Shown: positions 33,964 through 42,807 of the stretch, in pieces | Numbering within the stretch: position 1 is the first letter of the stretch | Layout: every line of letters starts with the position of its first letter | From: Spirochaetota bacterium | GTDB lineage: Bacteria; Spirochaetota; Spirochaetia; Treponematales; UBA12059 | Assembly (NCBI GenBank): GCA_029560805.1 | Contig: JAKQKE010000114.1 | Coordinates: forward strand, 20,667 to 84,666 | Direction of reading: 5' to 3' | Length of the DNA: 64,000 nt | Program-made: the position numbers and the translations under genes | Notes under the pieces: generated by a model | The model's input: the letters and a program-made list of their open reading frames with translations, nothing else | Told to the model about the DNA's origin: nothing | Databases searched by the model: none

Positions 33964-34613
33964 CCAGGATCCTGATCGTGGACGACCAGCGGCTGTTCGC
34001 CGAGAGCCTCAGGACCGTGCTCGAGGGCACGCAGGATGATTTCAGGGTCTGCGCGTTGGCGGGCGACGGCGCTCAAGCCGTGGCCGCCGTCGCCGAGCAC
34101 CAGCCGGACATAGTGCTTATGGACGTCAGCATGCCGGCGATGGATGGCGTCGAGGCGGCCAGGATCATCCACAACCGCTACCCCGAGCTTCCCATCCTGA
34201 TGCTGACCACCTTCGAGGACGACGGCTACGTGCGCGAGGCGATAGCCTACGGCGCCCGCGGCTACCTGCTTAAGAACATCCCGAGCCGTGAGCTCGTGGC
34301 GAGCATCCGGGCCGTGCTGAGCGGCGCCATGCTGCTCGACCCGCGCGTCGTCGGCGCCCTCGTCGGGAAAGGGCGCGATGGACCGGCGTCGGGGGCTCGC
34401 GCCGCTAGCCCGGAGTGGTTCGACTCGCTGTCGCGCCGCGAGCGCCAGATACTCGGCCTCATAGTGGACGGCCTCCAGAACGACGAGATAGCCCAGCGGC
34501 TCTGCGTCGCGCCGCAGACCGTCCGGAACTACGTCAGCCGCCTCTACGACAAGACGGCCACCGGGGACCGCCTCAGGCTCATACGGCTGGCCCGCGCCAG
34601 CGGCCTGTTCTAG
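33960..34613 (+). CDS. NarL/FixJ-family response regulator
   Basis: 217 residues. Receiver domain with acidic pair VDDQ (8-9), phospho-acceptor Asp55 in IVLMDVSMPAMDG, Thr in LMLTTFEDDG and Lys in GYLLKNIPS. The LuxR-type helix-turn-helix is LSRRERQILGLIVDGLQNDE followed by IAQRLCVAPQTVRNYVSRLY. It is the cognate partner of the kinase (ATGA overlap). Targets are unknown; the convergent sugar transporter operon next door is not obviously controlled by it. Confidence 0.95.
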   Translation: MTRILIVDDQRLFAESLRTVLEGTQDDFRVCALAGDGAQAVAAVAEHQPDIVLMDVSMPAMDGVEAARIIHNRYPELPILMLTTFEDDGYVREAIAYGARGYLLKNIPSRELVASIRAVLSGAMLLDPRVVGALVGKGRDGPASGARAASPEWFDSLSRRERQILGLIVDGLQNDEIAQRLCVAPQTVRNYVSRLYDKTATGDRLRLIRLARASGLF

Positions 34614-34625
34614 CTAGCGTCCCGC

Positions 34626-35483
34626 CTATTCCTTGATCGCGCCGGCTGTCAGGCCCTCGATGAACTGCCTGGACAGGAGCAGGTAGAGCGCCAAGATCGG
34701 CGCCGTCGCCAGAGTCAGCGTCGCGAGCACGCTCGTCCAGTCGGTCTGGAACTGCCCGAACAGCCTGGTCACGCCGAGCATCAGGGTGCGCTGGCCCTCG
34801 CTCCGTATCAGGATGAGGGGGAACCACAGGTCGTTCCAGATCGTCACCAGGTTGAAGATCGCCACCGTCGCCATCGCCGGGCGAGCGAGCGGCAGCATCA
34901 CGCTCCTGAAGATGCGGAACGAGCCGGCGCCGTCGATGTAGGCGGCCTGGACGAGCTCCCTGGGTATGGTCCGGAAGTACTCGGTCAGTATCATCACGCC
35001 CATGGGCATGCCCATCGCCAGGTAGATCGGCAGGAGCCCGAGCAGCTTGTCGAGCAGGCCCATCCCCTTGAGCATGATGATCAGGTTGATGCTCGCTATG
35101 CGCATCGGGATCATCAGCCCGAGCAGGAAGAACAGCGATACGGCCCTGGCGAGCCGCACGTCCCAGTATACCAGCGCGTAGCTCGCGAGCGCCGCGAGGA
35201 GCATCACGCCGACGATGGCCAGCACCGTGATGAGCACCGAGTTGAACAGGTACAGGAGGAAATGCCCCTCCTCGAAGACCATGCGGAAGCCGTCGAAGAC
35301 CGGGTTCTTCGGGAAGCTGAAGGGAGACATGAAGATGTCCGAAGTCGACTTGAACGAGTTGACTATCATCAGGTAGAGCGGCACGAGCACGACGACCGCC
35401 CACGCGCAGAGTACCAGGTAGGAGCCCATCCTCGAGGCGCGGAGCCGCCTCCGGGCGCTCCCGCCATCGTTCACTCTCGGCAT
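34626..35483 (-). CDS. Sugar ABC transporter permease, MalG/AraQ type
   Basis: 285 residues. Second channel subunit of a CUT1 importer. First membrane helix SYLVLCAWAVVVLVPLYLMI after a basic N-terminus, then five more; the MalG-type opening FKSTSDIFMSPFSFPKNPVF is typical, and the coupling loop reads AAYIDGAGSFRIFRSVMLPL with the EAA-like D-G-A. The chain ends with GLTAGAIKE, the usual ending for this subunit. ATG at 35483 with a GGGGGCGA site. It is 10 bases after the other permease gene. Confidence 0.93.
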   Translation of the reverse strand: MPRVNDGGSARRRLRASRMGSYLVLCAWAVVVLVPLYLMIVNSFKSTSDIFMSPFSFPKNPVFDGFRMVFEEGHFLLYLFNSVLITVLAIVGVMLLAALASYALVYWDVRLARAVSLFFLLGLMIPMRIASINLIIMLKGMGLLDKLLGLLPIYLAMGMPMGVMILTEYFRTIPRELVQAAYIDGAGSFRIFRSVMLPLARPAMATVAIFNLVTIWNDLWFPLILIRSEGQRTLMLGVTRLFGQFQTDWTSVLATLTLATAPILALYLLLSRQFIEGLTAGAIKE

Positions 35484-35493
35484 CGTCGCCCCC

Positions 35494-36450
35494 TTACTTC
35501 CTGCCCATGGTCAGGCGCCGTATGACCATCACGCCGGCGAGCAGCGTGACGAAGGTGACCGTCGCGATCGCGGCCCCGAGGCCCATGTCAGGGATACCGA
35601 CGGGATGCTTCCCGGCGATACCGGTCCGGTAGAAGTACGTGCCGAGTATGTCGGCCGCGTAGTTCGGCGCCCCGTTCGCACCGGCCATCGAGTAGACCAC
35701 GTCGAACGCGTTGAAGTTCCCCGTAAAGGTAAGCACGCCGACCACGCCCATCATCGGTACGATGATCGGCAGCTTGATGAGCCTCGTCACCTGCCAGCCG
35801 GAGGCGCCGTCGATCTGGGCCGCCTCGAAATAGTCCTCCGGGATGCTCTGGAGCGCGGCGGTAAAGATCATCGTCGGGATGCCGACCCATTGCCAGCTCG
35901 ACACGAGCGAGATGATCGGCAGGGTCGTCTCCTCGAGCCCGAGCCACGGCAGGGCCAGGGCGCCGAGGCCCACCCTATCGAGCAGGAGGTTGATCGGGCC
36001 GAAGTTGGGATCGAGCATCAGCTTCCAGAGGAAGCCGGTGACGACGATGGCGAGGGTCGTCGGAATGAAGATGACAGTCCTGAAGAAGCCAGCGCCCCTG
36101 AGCCGCTTGTCGCTCAGAATCAACGCGAACATGAGCCCGAGCGTGTTCTGTACGAGCATATGCACGAAGAAGAATACCCAGGTATTGCCGAAAGCGCCCC
36201 AGAACCGGGGAGCCACGTCGGCGTCGGCGAACAGTCTGACGTAGTTATCGAAGCCGACGAAGGTATCGAGCGTGAAGCCGCTACCGCTGTAGAAGCTCAG
36301 CTTGAGCGACGACAGGAGCGGGAAGGCCATGAAGGCCACGTAGACGGCCAGCGCCGGCAGGATATAGAGGAACCAGCTCGGCCTACGGTAGATCCCCACG
36401 CCCCAGGGCGATCGGCGGCCGGATCTGGCCATACCGGGAGTCTGCGTCAT
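35494..36450 (-). CDS. Sugar ABC transporter permease, MalF/UgpA type
   Basis: 318 residues. First channel subunit of the same importer. Membrane helices start at PSWFLYILPALAVYVAFMAF; the loop LSFYSGSGFTLDTFVGFDNY is the standard MalF-type periplasmic stretch; the coupling loop reads AAQIDGASGWQVTRLIKLPI. The ATG at 36450 sits eight bases after AGGA; an ATG three codons earlier abuts that site. A hairpin (36476-36499) stands between this gene and the binding-protein gene and probably lowers permease expression relative to the binding protein. Confidence 0.92.
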   Translation of the reverse strand: MTQTPGMARSGRRSPWGVGIYRRPSWFLYILPALAVYVAFMAFPLLSSLKLSFYSGSGFTLDTFVGFDNYVRLFADADVAPRFWGAFGNTWVFFFVHMLVQNTLGLMFALILSDKRLRGAGFFRTVIFIPTTLAIVVTGFLWKLMLDPNFGPINLLLDRVGLGALALPWLGLEETTLPIISLVSSWQWVGIPTMIFTAALQSIPEDYFEAAQIDGASGWQVTRLIKLPIIVPMMGVVGVLTFTGNFNAFDVVYSMAGANGAPNYAADILGTYFYRTGIAGKHPVGIPDMGLGAAIATVTFVTLLAGVMVIRRLTMGRK

Positions 36451-36475
36451 CGGGTCCATCCTCAGTAAGGAATAC

Positions 36476-36499
36476 GCCCCGGCCGGCTGCGACCGGGGC
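36476..36499 (-). terminator. Intra-operon hairpin, partial terminator or mRNA stabiliser
   Basis: Seven-bp stem GCCCCGG/CCGGGGC with a ten-base loop between the binding-protein gene and the first permease gene. No T-tract, so a leaky terminator or 3'-end protector is likelier than full termination. Confidence 0.6.
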
Positions 36500-36529
36500 T
36501 ACTTGAACACTAGAGCCAGGTGCGCCGGA

Positions 36530-37765
36530 TCAGTAGACGTACCACTTGGCCAGGTCGGCCGCGAAATCGTCCGCGGCCTGCTTCGGGGTCTTCTTGCCGC
36601 CGAGCACCGCTATGGTGTTCGCGGTGATCAGGTCGTAGCCGGAGGGATTGCCGGTGTTCAGGCGGGTCCAGCTGAACCGTACGTCGGTCTCGACGCCATC
36701 GTTCATGGCCAGGAAGGACTTGACGACCGGGTTCGAGAACGGGATCGCCTTCGAGGCCTTGGCCATCGGGAAGAAGCCGGTGAAGTTCTCGGCCACCGAC
36801 GCGATACCCGCGTCGCTGACAAGCCAGGCGACGAAGGTCTTGGCCGCGGCCACGTTCTTGGACTTCGGGTTGATCGCGATGCCGGTGTCGGCGTGGAAGA
36901 CCTGGGCCCGTTTCATGCCCTTGGGCGCCGGGGCGGCGAAGACGCCGTACTCGAGGCCGGCGGCCTTCATGTGCTCGGGAATGGTCCAGGAGCCGTCGAA
37001 CATCATCGCGGCCTTGCCCAGCTGGAACATCACCTTGGACGAGTTATAGTCGACCGCCGCGTAGCCGCGCGGCAGGTAGGGGGACAGGTCCTTGACCGCG
37101 GAGAAGACGGCCGCGACCGACGCGTCGTTCCACTTCTTGGCGCCCGACTCGAGAGCCTTGCGGCCGGCCGCTCCGCCGACGTAGGTCGGGGCCAGGGTCT
37201 GGAACAGCACCTCGTTGATGTCCCACTCGTCCTTCGTGCCATTGGCGAAGGGGATGACGCCCTTGGACTTGAGCGTCTTGGCCGCTGCGAGCAGCTCCTC
37301 CCAGGTCTGGGGGATGGCTATCTTGTAGTCGCGGAATAGCTTGACGTTGTAGTAGATGCCCTGGCTGATCGCGAACAGCGGCATGCCGAAGGAGCGGCCG
37401 TCGTCGGACTGCCAGAAGAACTTGGAGGCGGCGTCGAATTTGGACATGAAGGGCTCGGCGCTCAGATCGAACATGAAGCCGTCCTTGAACAGGGTCTTGC
37501 CCACGTCGCCGGAGCGGGCGTAGAACACGTCCGGGCCGGTGCCGCTCTCGAGCTGGAGCCGTAGCGTAGCGTTGTAGTCGGGCGGGTTGGTCGGGTCGAA
37601 CCTGACTTCGATGCCAGGGTACGACTTATTGAAGTCGGCGATGAGCCCCTTCCACTGGGCGACGTCGTCGGTCCTCCACGATCCGACCGTGATGGTCTGC
37701 GCCGCGGCTCCGGCGACCAGGACCAGCGCCATGGCGACGGACAGGATAAGCCTTGCTCGTTTCAT
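36530..37765 (-). CDS. Sugar ABC transporter substrate-binding protein (SBP family 1)
   Basis: 411 residues. Periplasmic binding protein of a CUT1 importer. Signal peptide MKRARLILSVAMALVLVAGA, ending AAAQ. Mature opening TITVGSWRTDDVAQWKGLIA with FNKSYPGIEVRFDP fits SBP_bac_1; later TWEELLAAAKTLKSKGVIPF and GKAAMMFDGSWTIPEHMKAA are the classic hinge and lobe signatures. AAGGAG lies seven bases before the ATG. First gene of the operon SBP-permease-permease; no ATPase gene follows, so a shared MsiK-like ATPase is probable. The sugar is unknown. Confidence 0.93.
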   Translation of the reverse strand: MKRARLILSVAMALVLVAGAAAQTITVGSWRTDDVAQWKGLIADFNKSYPGIEVRFDPTNPPDYNATLRLQLESGTGPDVFYARSGDVGKTLFKDGFMFDLSAEPFMSKFDAASKFFWQSDDGRSFGMPLFAISQGIYYNVKLFRDYKIAIPQTWEELLAAAKTLKSKGVIPFANGTKDEWDINEVLFQTLAPTYVGGAAGRKALESGAKKWNDASVAAVFSAVKDLSPYLPRGYAAVDYNSSKVMFQLGKAAMMFDGSWTIPEHMKAAGLEYGVFAAPAPKGMKRAQVFHADTGIAINPKSKNVAAAKTFVAWLVSDAGIASVAENFTGFFPMAKASKAIPFSNPVVKSFLAMNDGVETDVRFSWTRLNTGNPSGYDLITANTIAVLGGKKTPKQAADDFAADLAKWYVY

Positions 37766-37816
37766 CGGTAGCTCCTTTACTTAGGTTTCGCTATCCGAAG
37801 TGTAGGGGAGTATCGT

Positions 37817-37845
37817 ATATCGCGATATGGTTGCCGAGTACTCGG
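37817..37845. promoter_or_regulatory. Two 12-bp palindromes upstream of the sugar transporter operon
   Basis: ATATCGCGATAT (37817-37828) and CCGAGTACTCGG (37834-37845) are perfect 12-bp palindromes, centred 17 bases apart and about 55-75 bases before the binding-protein start. A TACACT box for the minus strand is at 37799-37804 with no clear -35, as expected for an activated promoter. Operator function is inference. Confidence 0.45.
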
Positions 37846-37892
37846 ATTGTACTCGATTTGTACCGGGGTCGACGGCCGCTCCGGAAAGAAAA

Positions 37893-37922
37893 GGCCGCGC
37901 CTTCCGTACGGAAGGCGCGGCC
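37893..37922 (-). terminator. Terminator of the tRNA-Thr gene
   Basis: Perfect 13-bp stem GGCCGCGCCTTCC/GGAAGGCGCGGCC with loop GTAC, followed on the minus strand by TTTTCTTT. It begins five bases after the tRNA end. Confidence 0.92.
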
Positions 37923-37926
37923 TCAA

Positions 37927-37998
37927 GCCGAGACCGAGAATCGAACTCGGTACCTGCGCATTACGAGTGCGCCGCTCTGCCAAGTGAGCTATCTCGGC
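37927..37998 (-). tRNA. tRNA-Thr, anticodon CGT
   Basis: 72 bases that fold fully: acceptor GCCGAGA/TCTCGGC, D-arm GCTC/GAGC, anticodon arm GCGCA-CTCGTAA-TGCGC with anticodon CGT (reads ACG), five-base variable loop AGGTA, T-arm CCGAG-TTCGATT-CTCGG. CCA is not encoded (TTGA follows), so it is added after transcription. Terminator follows at 37893-37922. Confidence 0.96.
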
Positions 37999-38073
37999 GA
38001 TACGCGCGAGACTATACCTGAAACGGGCCCTGCGATGCAAGGGGAAAGGGAACGCCGGGAAAGGGAGCGCCGC

Positions 38074-38718
38074 CTACTTCTTGCGCTTCGAGTTGACGAA
38101 GCGGATGAAGTCGTTGATGTTCTTGACGACGATATGGTCCGAGTACAATTCGATGCGGCGCTGGTTCGAAAAGTGACTGAGCAGAGTCTGCACCTCGGCG
38201 GGGTTCATGCCGGCCCAGTGGGCGACATCGTCGACCGTCACCCTGAAGTCGCGCTTGTCGCCGAGCTCCTCGCCCTGGTTCAGCGCCCCCTGGGTCTCGT
38301 CGAGCATCAGGAATACGTCGGCTATCTTGGCCTGCGGATCGTCGAGCGTCAGGATCATGAACCGACGCTTCTGGTCGTAGATGCGCTTCGTGAACACCTT
38401 GAGTAGCCGGAGCGCGATCTGGGGGTTGCCCATCATCAGGATCTCGAAGTTGGCCCGGTTGAACTCGAGCACTTTGACCGTCTCGACGGCTATGGCGGTA
38501 GCCGAACGGGGCGCGCCCTCGAGTATGGCCATCTCTCCGAATATCTCCGGAGCCGAGAGTATGTCTATGTTCTTCTCGATGTCGCCGACGATCTTGGTGA
38601 TGCGTACCCGCCCGGCCTGGATCAGGTAGAAACTGTCGCCAGGCTCGTACTCGGAGAAGATGATCTCTCCCGCCTGATAGGTGCGCGCGAAACGGCTAAA
38701 AGCGGCAAGATCGGCCAT
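38074..38718 (-). CDS. Crp/Fnr-type cyclic-nucleotide-domain regulator
   Basis: 214 residues. The N-terminal cNMP-binding roll is clear: YQAGEIIFSEYEPGDSFYLI, GRVRITKI, PEIFGEMAILEGAPRSATAI (the phosphate-binding cassette with the R-S-A-T ending of true cAMP binders). The C-terminal half (about 130-214) has a winged-helix feel: RVTVDDVAHWAGMNPAEVQT and RRIELYSDHIVVKNINDFIR, so DNA binding is likely though the recognition helix is not classical. GGAG lies six bases before the ATG at 38718. The gene follows another cNMP protein gene by one base, so the two are co-expressed. Confidence 0.85.
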   Translation of the reverse strand: MADLAAFSRFARTYQAGEIIFSEYEPGDSFYLIQAGRVRITKIVGDIEKNIDILSAPEIFGEMAILEGAPRSATAIAVETVKVLEFNRANFEILMMGNPQIALRLLKVFTKRIYDQKRRFMILTLDDPQAKIADVFLMLDETQGALNQGEELGDKRDFRVTVDDVAHWAGMNPAEVQTLLSHFSNQRRIELYSDHIVVKNINDFIRFVNSKRKK

Positions 38719-38719
38719 C

Positions 38720-39775
38720 TCAGGCTCCTCCAAGCGCGCCGAGCGCCTTCTTGGCCTTGATGCGGGCGCTCGAGTCGTCGTCGCCCGGCATGGACAGTAC
38801 CTTGGAGAAGAAGGCCTTGGCGCGAGCCTTGTCGCCCTTCTTCTCCCACGACTGACCCATGATGTAGAGGATATCCGCCATGTCGGGATGCTTTGGAGCG
38901 CTCTGGACGATGCCGGTGAAGTGCTTGATGGCGAGGTCCCACTGGCCGAGGGCGAATAGGCAGCGCCCCATGTCGAACTGGGCCTTGCCGACGTACTCCG
39001 ACTCGCTTCCCGTCTCTAAGATGGCCTTGAGGATTTTCATCGCCTCCTGGAATTTCTCCTGCGAGAACAGACTGACGGCGTTGTAATAGTCCTTGGCGAC
39101 GTCGGAGAGGCCGGCGCCCTCCTGCGGCTTGGGCGCTGCCATCGGCGGCGGGGCTGACGGCGCGGCGTCCTCCTGGCCGACGTAGGGCGAGGCTACCTGC
39201 GCGACGGCCAGGGGCGCGGGCCCCTTGCCGTCGCCGTAGCGGGCCAGGGCGGCCTCGGCCGTCTCCAGGTAGCGCCCGGCCTGCTCGGCCATGCGTCCGG
39301 CCGGGTAATAGGTCAGGTAGCGTCCGAACACGTAGCGCGCCTGGGAGTACATGCGGCTACGAAGATAGTACTCGCCGGTCTTATAGAGGCCGGTCTCGGC
39401 GTTGACTGCCGACGGATTCTCCATCAGGTTCTCGACCTGCTTATGGATGTGCCTGAGCTGGTTCGAGAACACCTTGAGCATCTTGATGATGATCCTGGTA
39501 TTCGACATCGAGAAGGCTTCGAACTCCGGTACCGTGAAGGCCAGGACGTTGGCGTCCTCGAGCACGACGGCGTTCTCCTCGCGCGGATAGCGGCCGAGGG
39601 CGCTCTTGACGCCGAAGAACTCGCCAGTCTGGATGATCTCGCGGATGAGCTTGCCGGTCTCGATATCGTTGTAGTTGAGGGTAACCCTGCCGCGCTGAAG
39701 AACGAAGATCTTGTCCCCCAGGTCTCCCTGGAAGTATATGACCGAATTGGCGCGGTACGTACCTACCTTGGGCAT
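38720..39775 (-). CDS. cNMP-domain protein fused to TPR repeats
   Basis: 351 residues. N-terminal cyclic-nucleotide-binding fold (about 1-110): ANSVIYFQGDLGDKIFVLQR, GEFFGVKSALGRYPREENAV; the cassette lacks the R-S-A-T residues, so it may not bind cAMP. A Pro/Ala-rich linker near 190-220 joins C-terminal tetratricopeptide repeats: YYNAVSLFSQEKFQEAMKIL and FDMGRCLFALGQWDLAIKHF and DILYIMGQSWEKKGDKARAK. No membrane helix, so a cytoplasmic scaffold is likely. ATG at 39775 just after overlapping TATACT boxes near 39835. Co-transcribed with the Crp-like gene. Confidence 0.85.
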   Translation of the reverse strand: MPKVGTYRANSVIYFQGDLGDKIFVLQRGRVTLNYNDIETGKLIREIIQTGEFFGVKSALGRYPREENAVVLEDANVLAFTVPEFEAFSMSNTRIIIKMLKVFSNQLRHIHKQVENLMENPSAVNAETGLYKTGEYYLRSRMYSQARYVFGRYLTYYPAGRMAEQAGRYLETAEAALARYGDGKGPAPLAVAQVASPYVGQEDAAPSAPPPMAAPKPQEGAGLSDVAKDYYNAVSLFSQEKFQEAMKILKAILETGSESEYVGKAQFDMGRCLFALGQWDLAIKHFTGIVQSAPKHPDMADILYIMGQSWEKKGDKARAKAFFSKVLSMPGDDDSSARIKAKKALGALGGA

Positions 39776-39864
39776 CGTTTCCTCGTTATTCCCGTGTTGC
39801 TATCCGGCGCGGAACTCCCGCGACCGCCCGGCAAGTATAGTATATATCGCCGGTTCGGGCCATG

Positions 39865-39892
39865 TCGATCGTCAACAATCGATCGTCAACAA
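39865..39892. repeat. 14-bp direct repeat spanning the amidohydrolase stop codon
   Basis: TCGATCGTCAACAA occurs at 39865-39878 and 39879-39892. The second copy contains the stop codon (TCA on the plus strand at 39886-39888) and last codons of the amidohydrolase; the first copy looks like a duplicate lying past the gene end. Confidence 0.85.
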
Positions 39893-41103
39893 TCGAACGG
39901 CAGGTAATCGAGCCGCTTCTTGAAACCGACGGCCTCGCGGACCGACCTATAGAGGGTAGCGGGCTCGCCCTTGACGTAGACGGCGCGGCCGCCGACGCTC
40001 AGCTCCTCGTAGCCCGAGTCGGGCAACAGCTCCTCGAAACGCTTCTCGGCGAGGACCGGCACGCCGCCGACCGACAGGAACTCGATATCCTCCATCGCCG
40101 CCGCGGCCAGGTTCTCGTAGGGCTCGTCCTTCCTGGCCTTGAGCACGAGGACGTCGGCGTCCATGCCCGGCTCGAGCGCGCCGACGCGGTCAGCCATGCG
40201 GAACGCCTTGGCCGGGTTGGTCGTGACCATCTTGAACAGGATAGACGCCGGCAGATCCTCGCCGTACATCTCCCGGTAGGTCTCGCGGGCGAATTTCATC
40301 TCGGCCAGCAGGTTGACCGATCCGGTCGCGGTCGAATCCGTGCCGATGGCCACGTTAATCCCGGCGCGCAGCATCTTGCGTATCTTGCAGGTCGCGTTGA
40401 ACATGAACATGTTCGAAGCCGGGCACCACGACACGGACGCGCCGGCCTTGGCCGTCTTGGCTATGTCGTCGTCGGAGAAGCCGATGCAGTGGATGAACAC
40501 GCAATGGTCGTCGAGGCAACCGAGCTTCTCGAGTATCGGTATGCCGTCTTGGGACTCCGGGTCGAAGCCCTCCTCGAGGTGCGTTATATGAGGCCAGCCC
40601 CGCTCCTTGGCGCGCGCGTGCTCGATCTCGATGCCCTCTCCCCAATGGAGGTCGAAGGACGAGCACTCATGCGACAGCGTATACTCCTCGATGACTCGGA
40701 TGGGGAGCCTCGGAAGGTACGCGCCGTTGATCTCATGGGGGAAATGGTCGTTGGCGGTGGCCACGCCGGAAAAGAGATTCTTATACGCCGAAAGGAAGTA
40801 CATCTGCTCGACGCTTATGTTCGAACGCTCGTCGAACACGGGCGATGACTTGAGGTCGGCGTCCCACGGGGCCCAGTTGATGTAGTACTTGTCTTCCTTC
40901 GGGCCGACGCGAGGCAGGTAATTTCCCCTGAAGTGATCGTGGACATTGATCAGGGCAGGATAGACGAACGAGGAGCCTCCCAGGTCGAAGGAGGGGCCGG
41001 TCGCCCCTGCGGCGAGCCTGGAACCGCGTACCGATACGGAGCCGCGGGCGCGGACGACGTCGCCGCTCGCTATGTCGGCGTTATATAAAGTATATTCCGT
41101 CAC
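39886..41103 (-). CDS. Amidohydrolase-superfamily deaminase/hydrolase (MtaD/TrzN-like)
   Basis: 405 residues. TIM-barrel metal enzyme: first metal motif ALINVHDHFRGNYLP (an HDH in place of the usual HxH), later His in HWGEG and HCIGFSDDDIAK, and the Asp in VAIGTDSTATGSVNLLAEMK. The GTDS-x-x-x-G-S-x-N-L block and the C-terminal AFRMADRVGALEPGMDADVL, a beta-sandwich return, match the cytosine/adenosine deaminase branch (ATZ/TRZ). The substrate is unknown; S-adenosylhomocysteine-type, guanine-type and chlorohydrolase-type activities are all possible. GTG start with AAGGA about nine bases before. Confidence 0.85.
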   Translation of the reverse strand: MTEYTLYNADIASGDVVRARGSVSVRGSRLAAGATGPSFDLGGSSFVYPALINVHDHFRGNYLPRVGPKEDKYYINWAPWDADLKSSPVFDERSNISVEQMYFLSAYKNLFSGVATANDHFPHEINGAYLPRLPIRVIEEYTLSHECSSFDLHWGEGIEIEHARAKERGWPHITHLEEGFDPESQDGIPILEKLGCLDDHCVFIHCIGFSDDDIAKTAKAGASVSWCPASNMFMFNATCKIRKMLRAGINVAIGTDSTATGSVNLLAEMKFARETYREMYGEDLPASILFKMVTTNPAKAFRMADRVGALEPGMDADVLVLKARKDEPYENLAAAAMEDIEFLSVGGVPVLAEKRFEELLPDSGYEELSVGGRAVYVKGEPATLYRSVREAVGFKKRLDYLPFDC

Positions 41104-41370
41104 TGCATTCCATCCTTGCCTCGGCCGCCTACGGATCCGTCACGGCGGATACGGCGGGCACCGACACTTCGTTTTCTGCTCTTATTATATTTCGGCCCGA
41201 TACCCTAAAACATTGACCGATAATGTCCATCGCGAGCGCGCGACGAATGGTATACGTATAATATGCCGATATTGTATACAATCAAGGCTTTATAGATTAA
41301 AATCGCCTGGTATGGTTCGTGTCGCAGTATAAAAACGCCGTCATCGGCGAATCGCTCGGAGAAGAAGTGA
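41104..41370. other. Gene-free divergent intergenic region
   Basis: About 270 bases between the amidohydrolase start and the acetyltransferase start. AT-rich compared with its surroundings, especially 41170-41340, with many TATA-like boxes. No convincing gene, hairpin cluster or repeat; it probably holds both promoters. Confidence 0.6.
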
Positions 41371-41847
41371 ATGATAAACATTCGTGAATACGAACTGCTA
41401 TCGCTCGAGACCGGGGCCTACCGGGACATCGAGCTCGATATACTCAAGGAAACGCTTGCCACCTGGAAAGAGAGGCCCGGCAACCCGTTCGAGCTCATAG
41501 AGCTGCGCGACGGAGCGACGCTGGCCGGCTTCTGCCTGTACTACCGCGCGCCGAACACCGACTATACCTTCGACGTGCACACCTTCGTCGTCGGGCGCGA
41601 CTACAGGAACAAGGCCGTCGGCCCTCGCCTCGTTGAACTGCTCGAGGAACGGCTGCTCGAGTCAAGGAGCTACGCGGTCATACGCACCGAGACGAGCAAG
41701 CTCAAGGAAGACTCCATCGGCGACGGGTTCTTCCAGAGCATCGGCTTCCAGACCATCGGCCATATACCGGCGTTCTACGATGCGGACAACGACTACTACA
41801 TCTACGTCAAGTCGGTCCAGGCCGATACGAAGCGCGATGGCGCCTAA
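41371..41847 (+). CDS. GNAT-family acetyltransferase
   Basis: 158 residues. The fold is visible from motif A: YTFDVHTFVVGRDYRNKAVG followed by PRLVELLEERL, where R-N-K-A-V-G stands for the usual Q/RxxGxG/A acetyl-CoA loop, and from GFFQSIGFQTIGHIP, which fits motif B. Purine-rich GGAGAAGAAG precedes the ATG. The substrate is unknown. It is 21 bases upstream of the ROK kinase gene on the same strand and probably co-transcribed. Confidence 0.75.
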   Translation: MINIREYELLSLETGAYRDIELDILKETLATWKERPGNPFELIELRDGATLAGFCLYYRAPNTDYTFDVHTFVVGRDYRNKAVGPRLVELLEERLLESRSYAVIRTETSKLKEDSIGDGFFQSIGFQTIGHIPAFYDADNDYYIYVKSVQADTKRDGA

Positions 41848-41868
41848 GGCGACGGGGACGATGGGACG

Positions 41869-42768
41869 ATGCGCATAGCCGCTATCGAGGCCGGCGGCAC
41901 CAAATTCGTGCTTGGCCTGCTCGAGGTAGCCTCGGCCGACGTCGCGCCCAGGATCCTGACCAAGCGCCGGATCCCGACCGGCCGCCCCGAAGAGACGATA
42001 GCCGAGGCGGAGCGCTGGTTCTCCTCGGTCTTCGGAGAATTCGGGCCGGCGGACGCGCTCGGCGTCGCTTCGTTCGGGCCGCTCGCCGGCAGGTTCGGCG
42101 AATCGGGCTGGGGGCGCATAGGCCCGACGCCGAAGCCGGGCTGGGCGGGCTTCGACCTGCCCGGCGCCCTCGGCGCGGCCTTGGGGCTCGAGCCGGCCGT
42201 GGACACCGACGTGAACGCCGCGGCCTTGGCCGAGGGCCTCTGGGGCGCCTCGCACGGCCTGCGCGACCACGTCTACGTGACGGTCGGCACCGGCGTCGGC
42301 GGCGGCGTCGTATCGAACGGCGCCCTGCTCCACGGCGCGGGCCACCCGGAAACCGGGCACGTGCCCGTGCCGCGCGAACCCGACGACGACTATTTCGGCC
42401 GCTGCCCCTTCCACGGCGCCTGCCTCGAGGGCATGGCCTCGGGACCGGCGGTCGCCGAGCGCTGGGGCGCGCCGGCCGAGTCGCTGCCGGCGGATCACCC
42501 GGCCTGGGACCTCGAGGCGCGTTACCTGGCTTCCGGCTTCCTACCCCTCGTGCACGTACTCGCAACCGAGCGTATCGTACTGGGCGGCGGCCTCGGCTCC
42601 GCACCGGGGCTGGCCGAGCGGGTGCGCTCGAGGCTATCCGAGCGCCTGGCCGGCTACACGCCGCGCCTGGACGAGCCGGGAGCGATGGAAGCGTTCATCG
42701 TGAGGCCCGGCCTCGGCGGCGACGCCGGCCTGCTCGGCGCCGCCGCGTTGACCATCGCCGCCGGATAG
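41869..42768 (+). CDS. ROK-family fructokinase
   Basis: 299 residues. ATP-dependent sugar kinase. ATP loop IEAGGTKFVLGLL at the N-terminus, ALGVASFGPLAG near 65, DTDVNAAALAEGLWGA with the catalytic Asp, VYVTVGTGVGGGVV, and the zinc site HPETGHVPVPREPDDDYFG then CPFHGACLEGMASGPA, which is the pattern of the ScrK/YdhR fructokinase group rather than glucokinase or NagC. A second phosphate loop is IVLGGGLGSAPG. It would make fructose-6-phosphate in the cytosol; hexose specificity is not certain. The adjacent sugar transporter is too far away to link firmly. Confidence 0.88.
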   Translation: MRIAAIEAGGTKFVLGLLEVASADVAPRILTKRRIPTGRPEETIAEAERWFSSVFGEFGPADALGVASFGPLAGRFGESGWGRIGPTPKPGWAGFDLPGALGAALGLEPAVDTDVNAAALAEGLWGASHGLRDHVYVTVGTGVGGGVVSNGALLHGAGHPETGHVPVPREPDDDYFGRCPFHGACLEGMASGPAVAERWGAPAESLPADHPAWDLEARYLASGFLPLVHVLATERIVLGGGLGSAPGLAERVRSRLSERLAGYTPRLDEPGAMEAFIVRPGLGGDAGLLGAAALTIAAG

Positions 42769-42807
42769 ACGCCGAAAGCGGGGCCGGACGCTGGCCGGCC
42801 CTTTCCC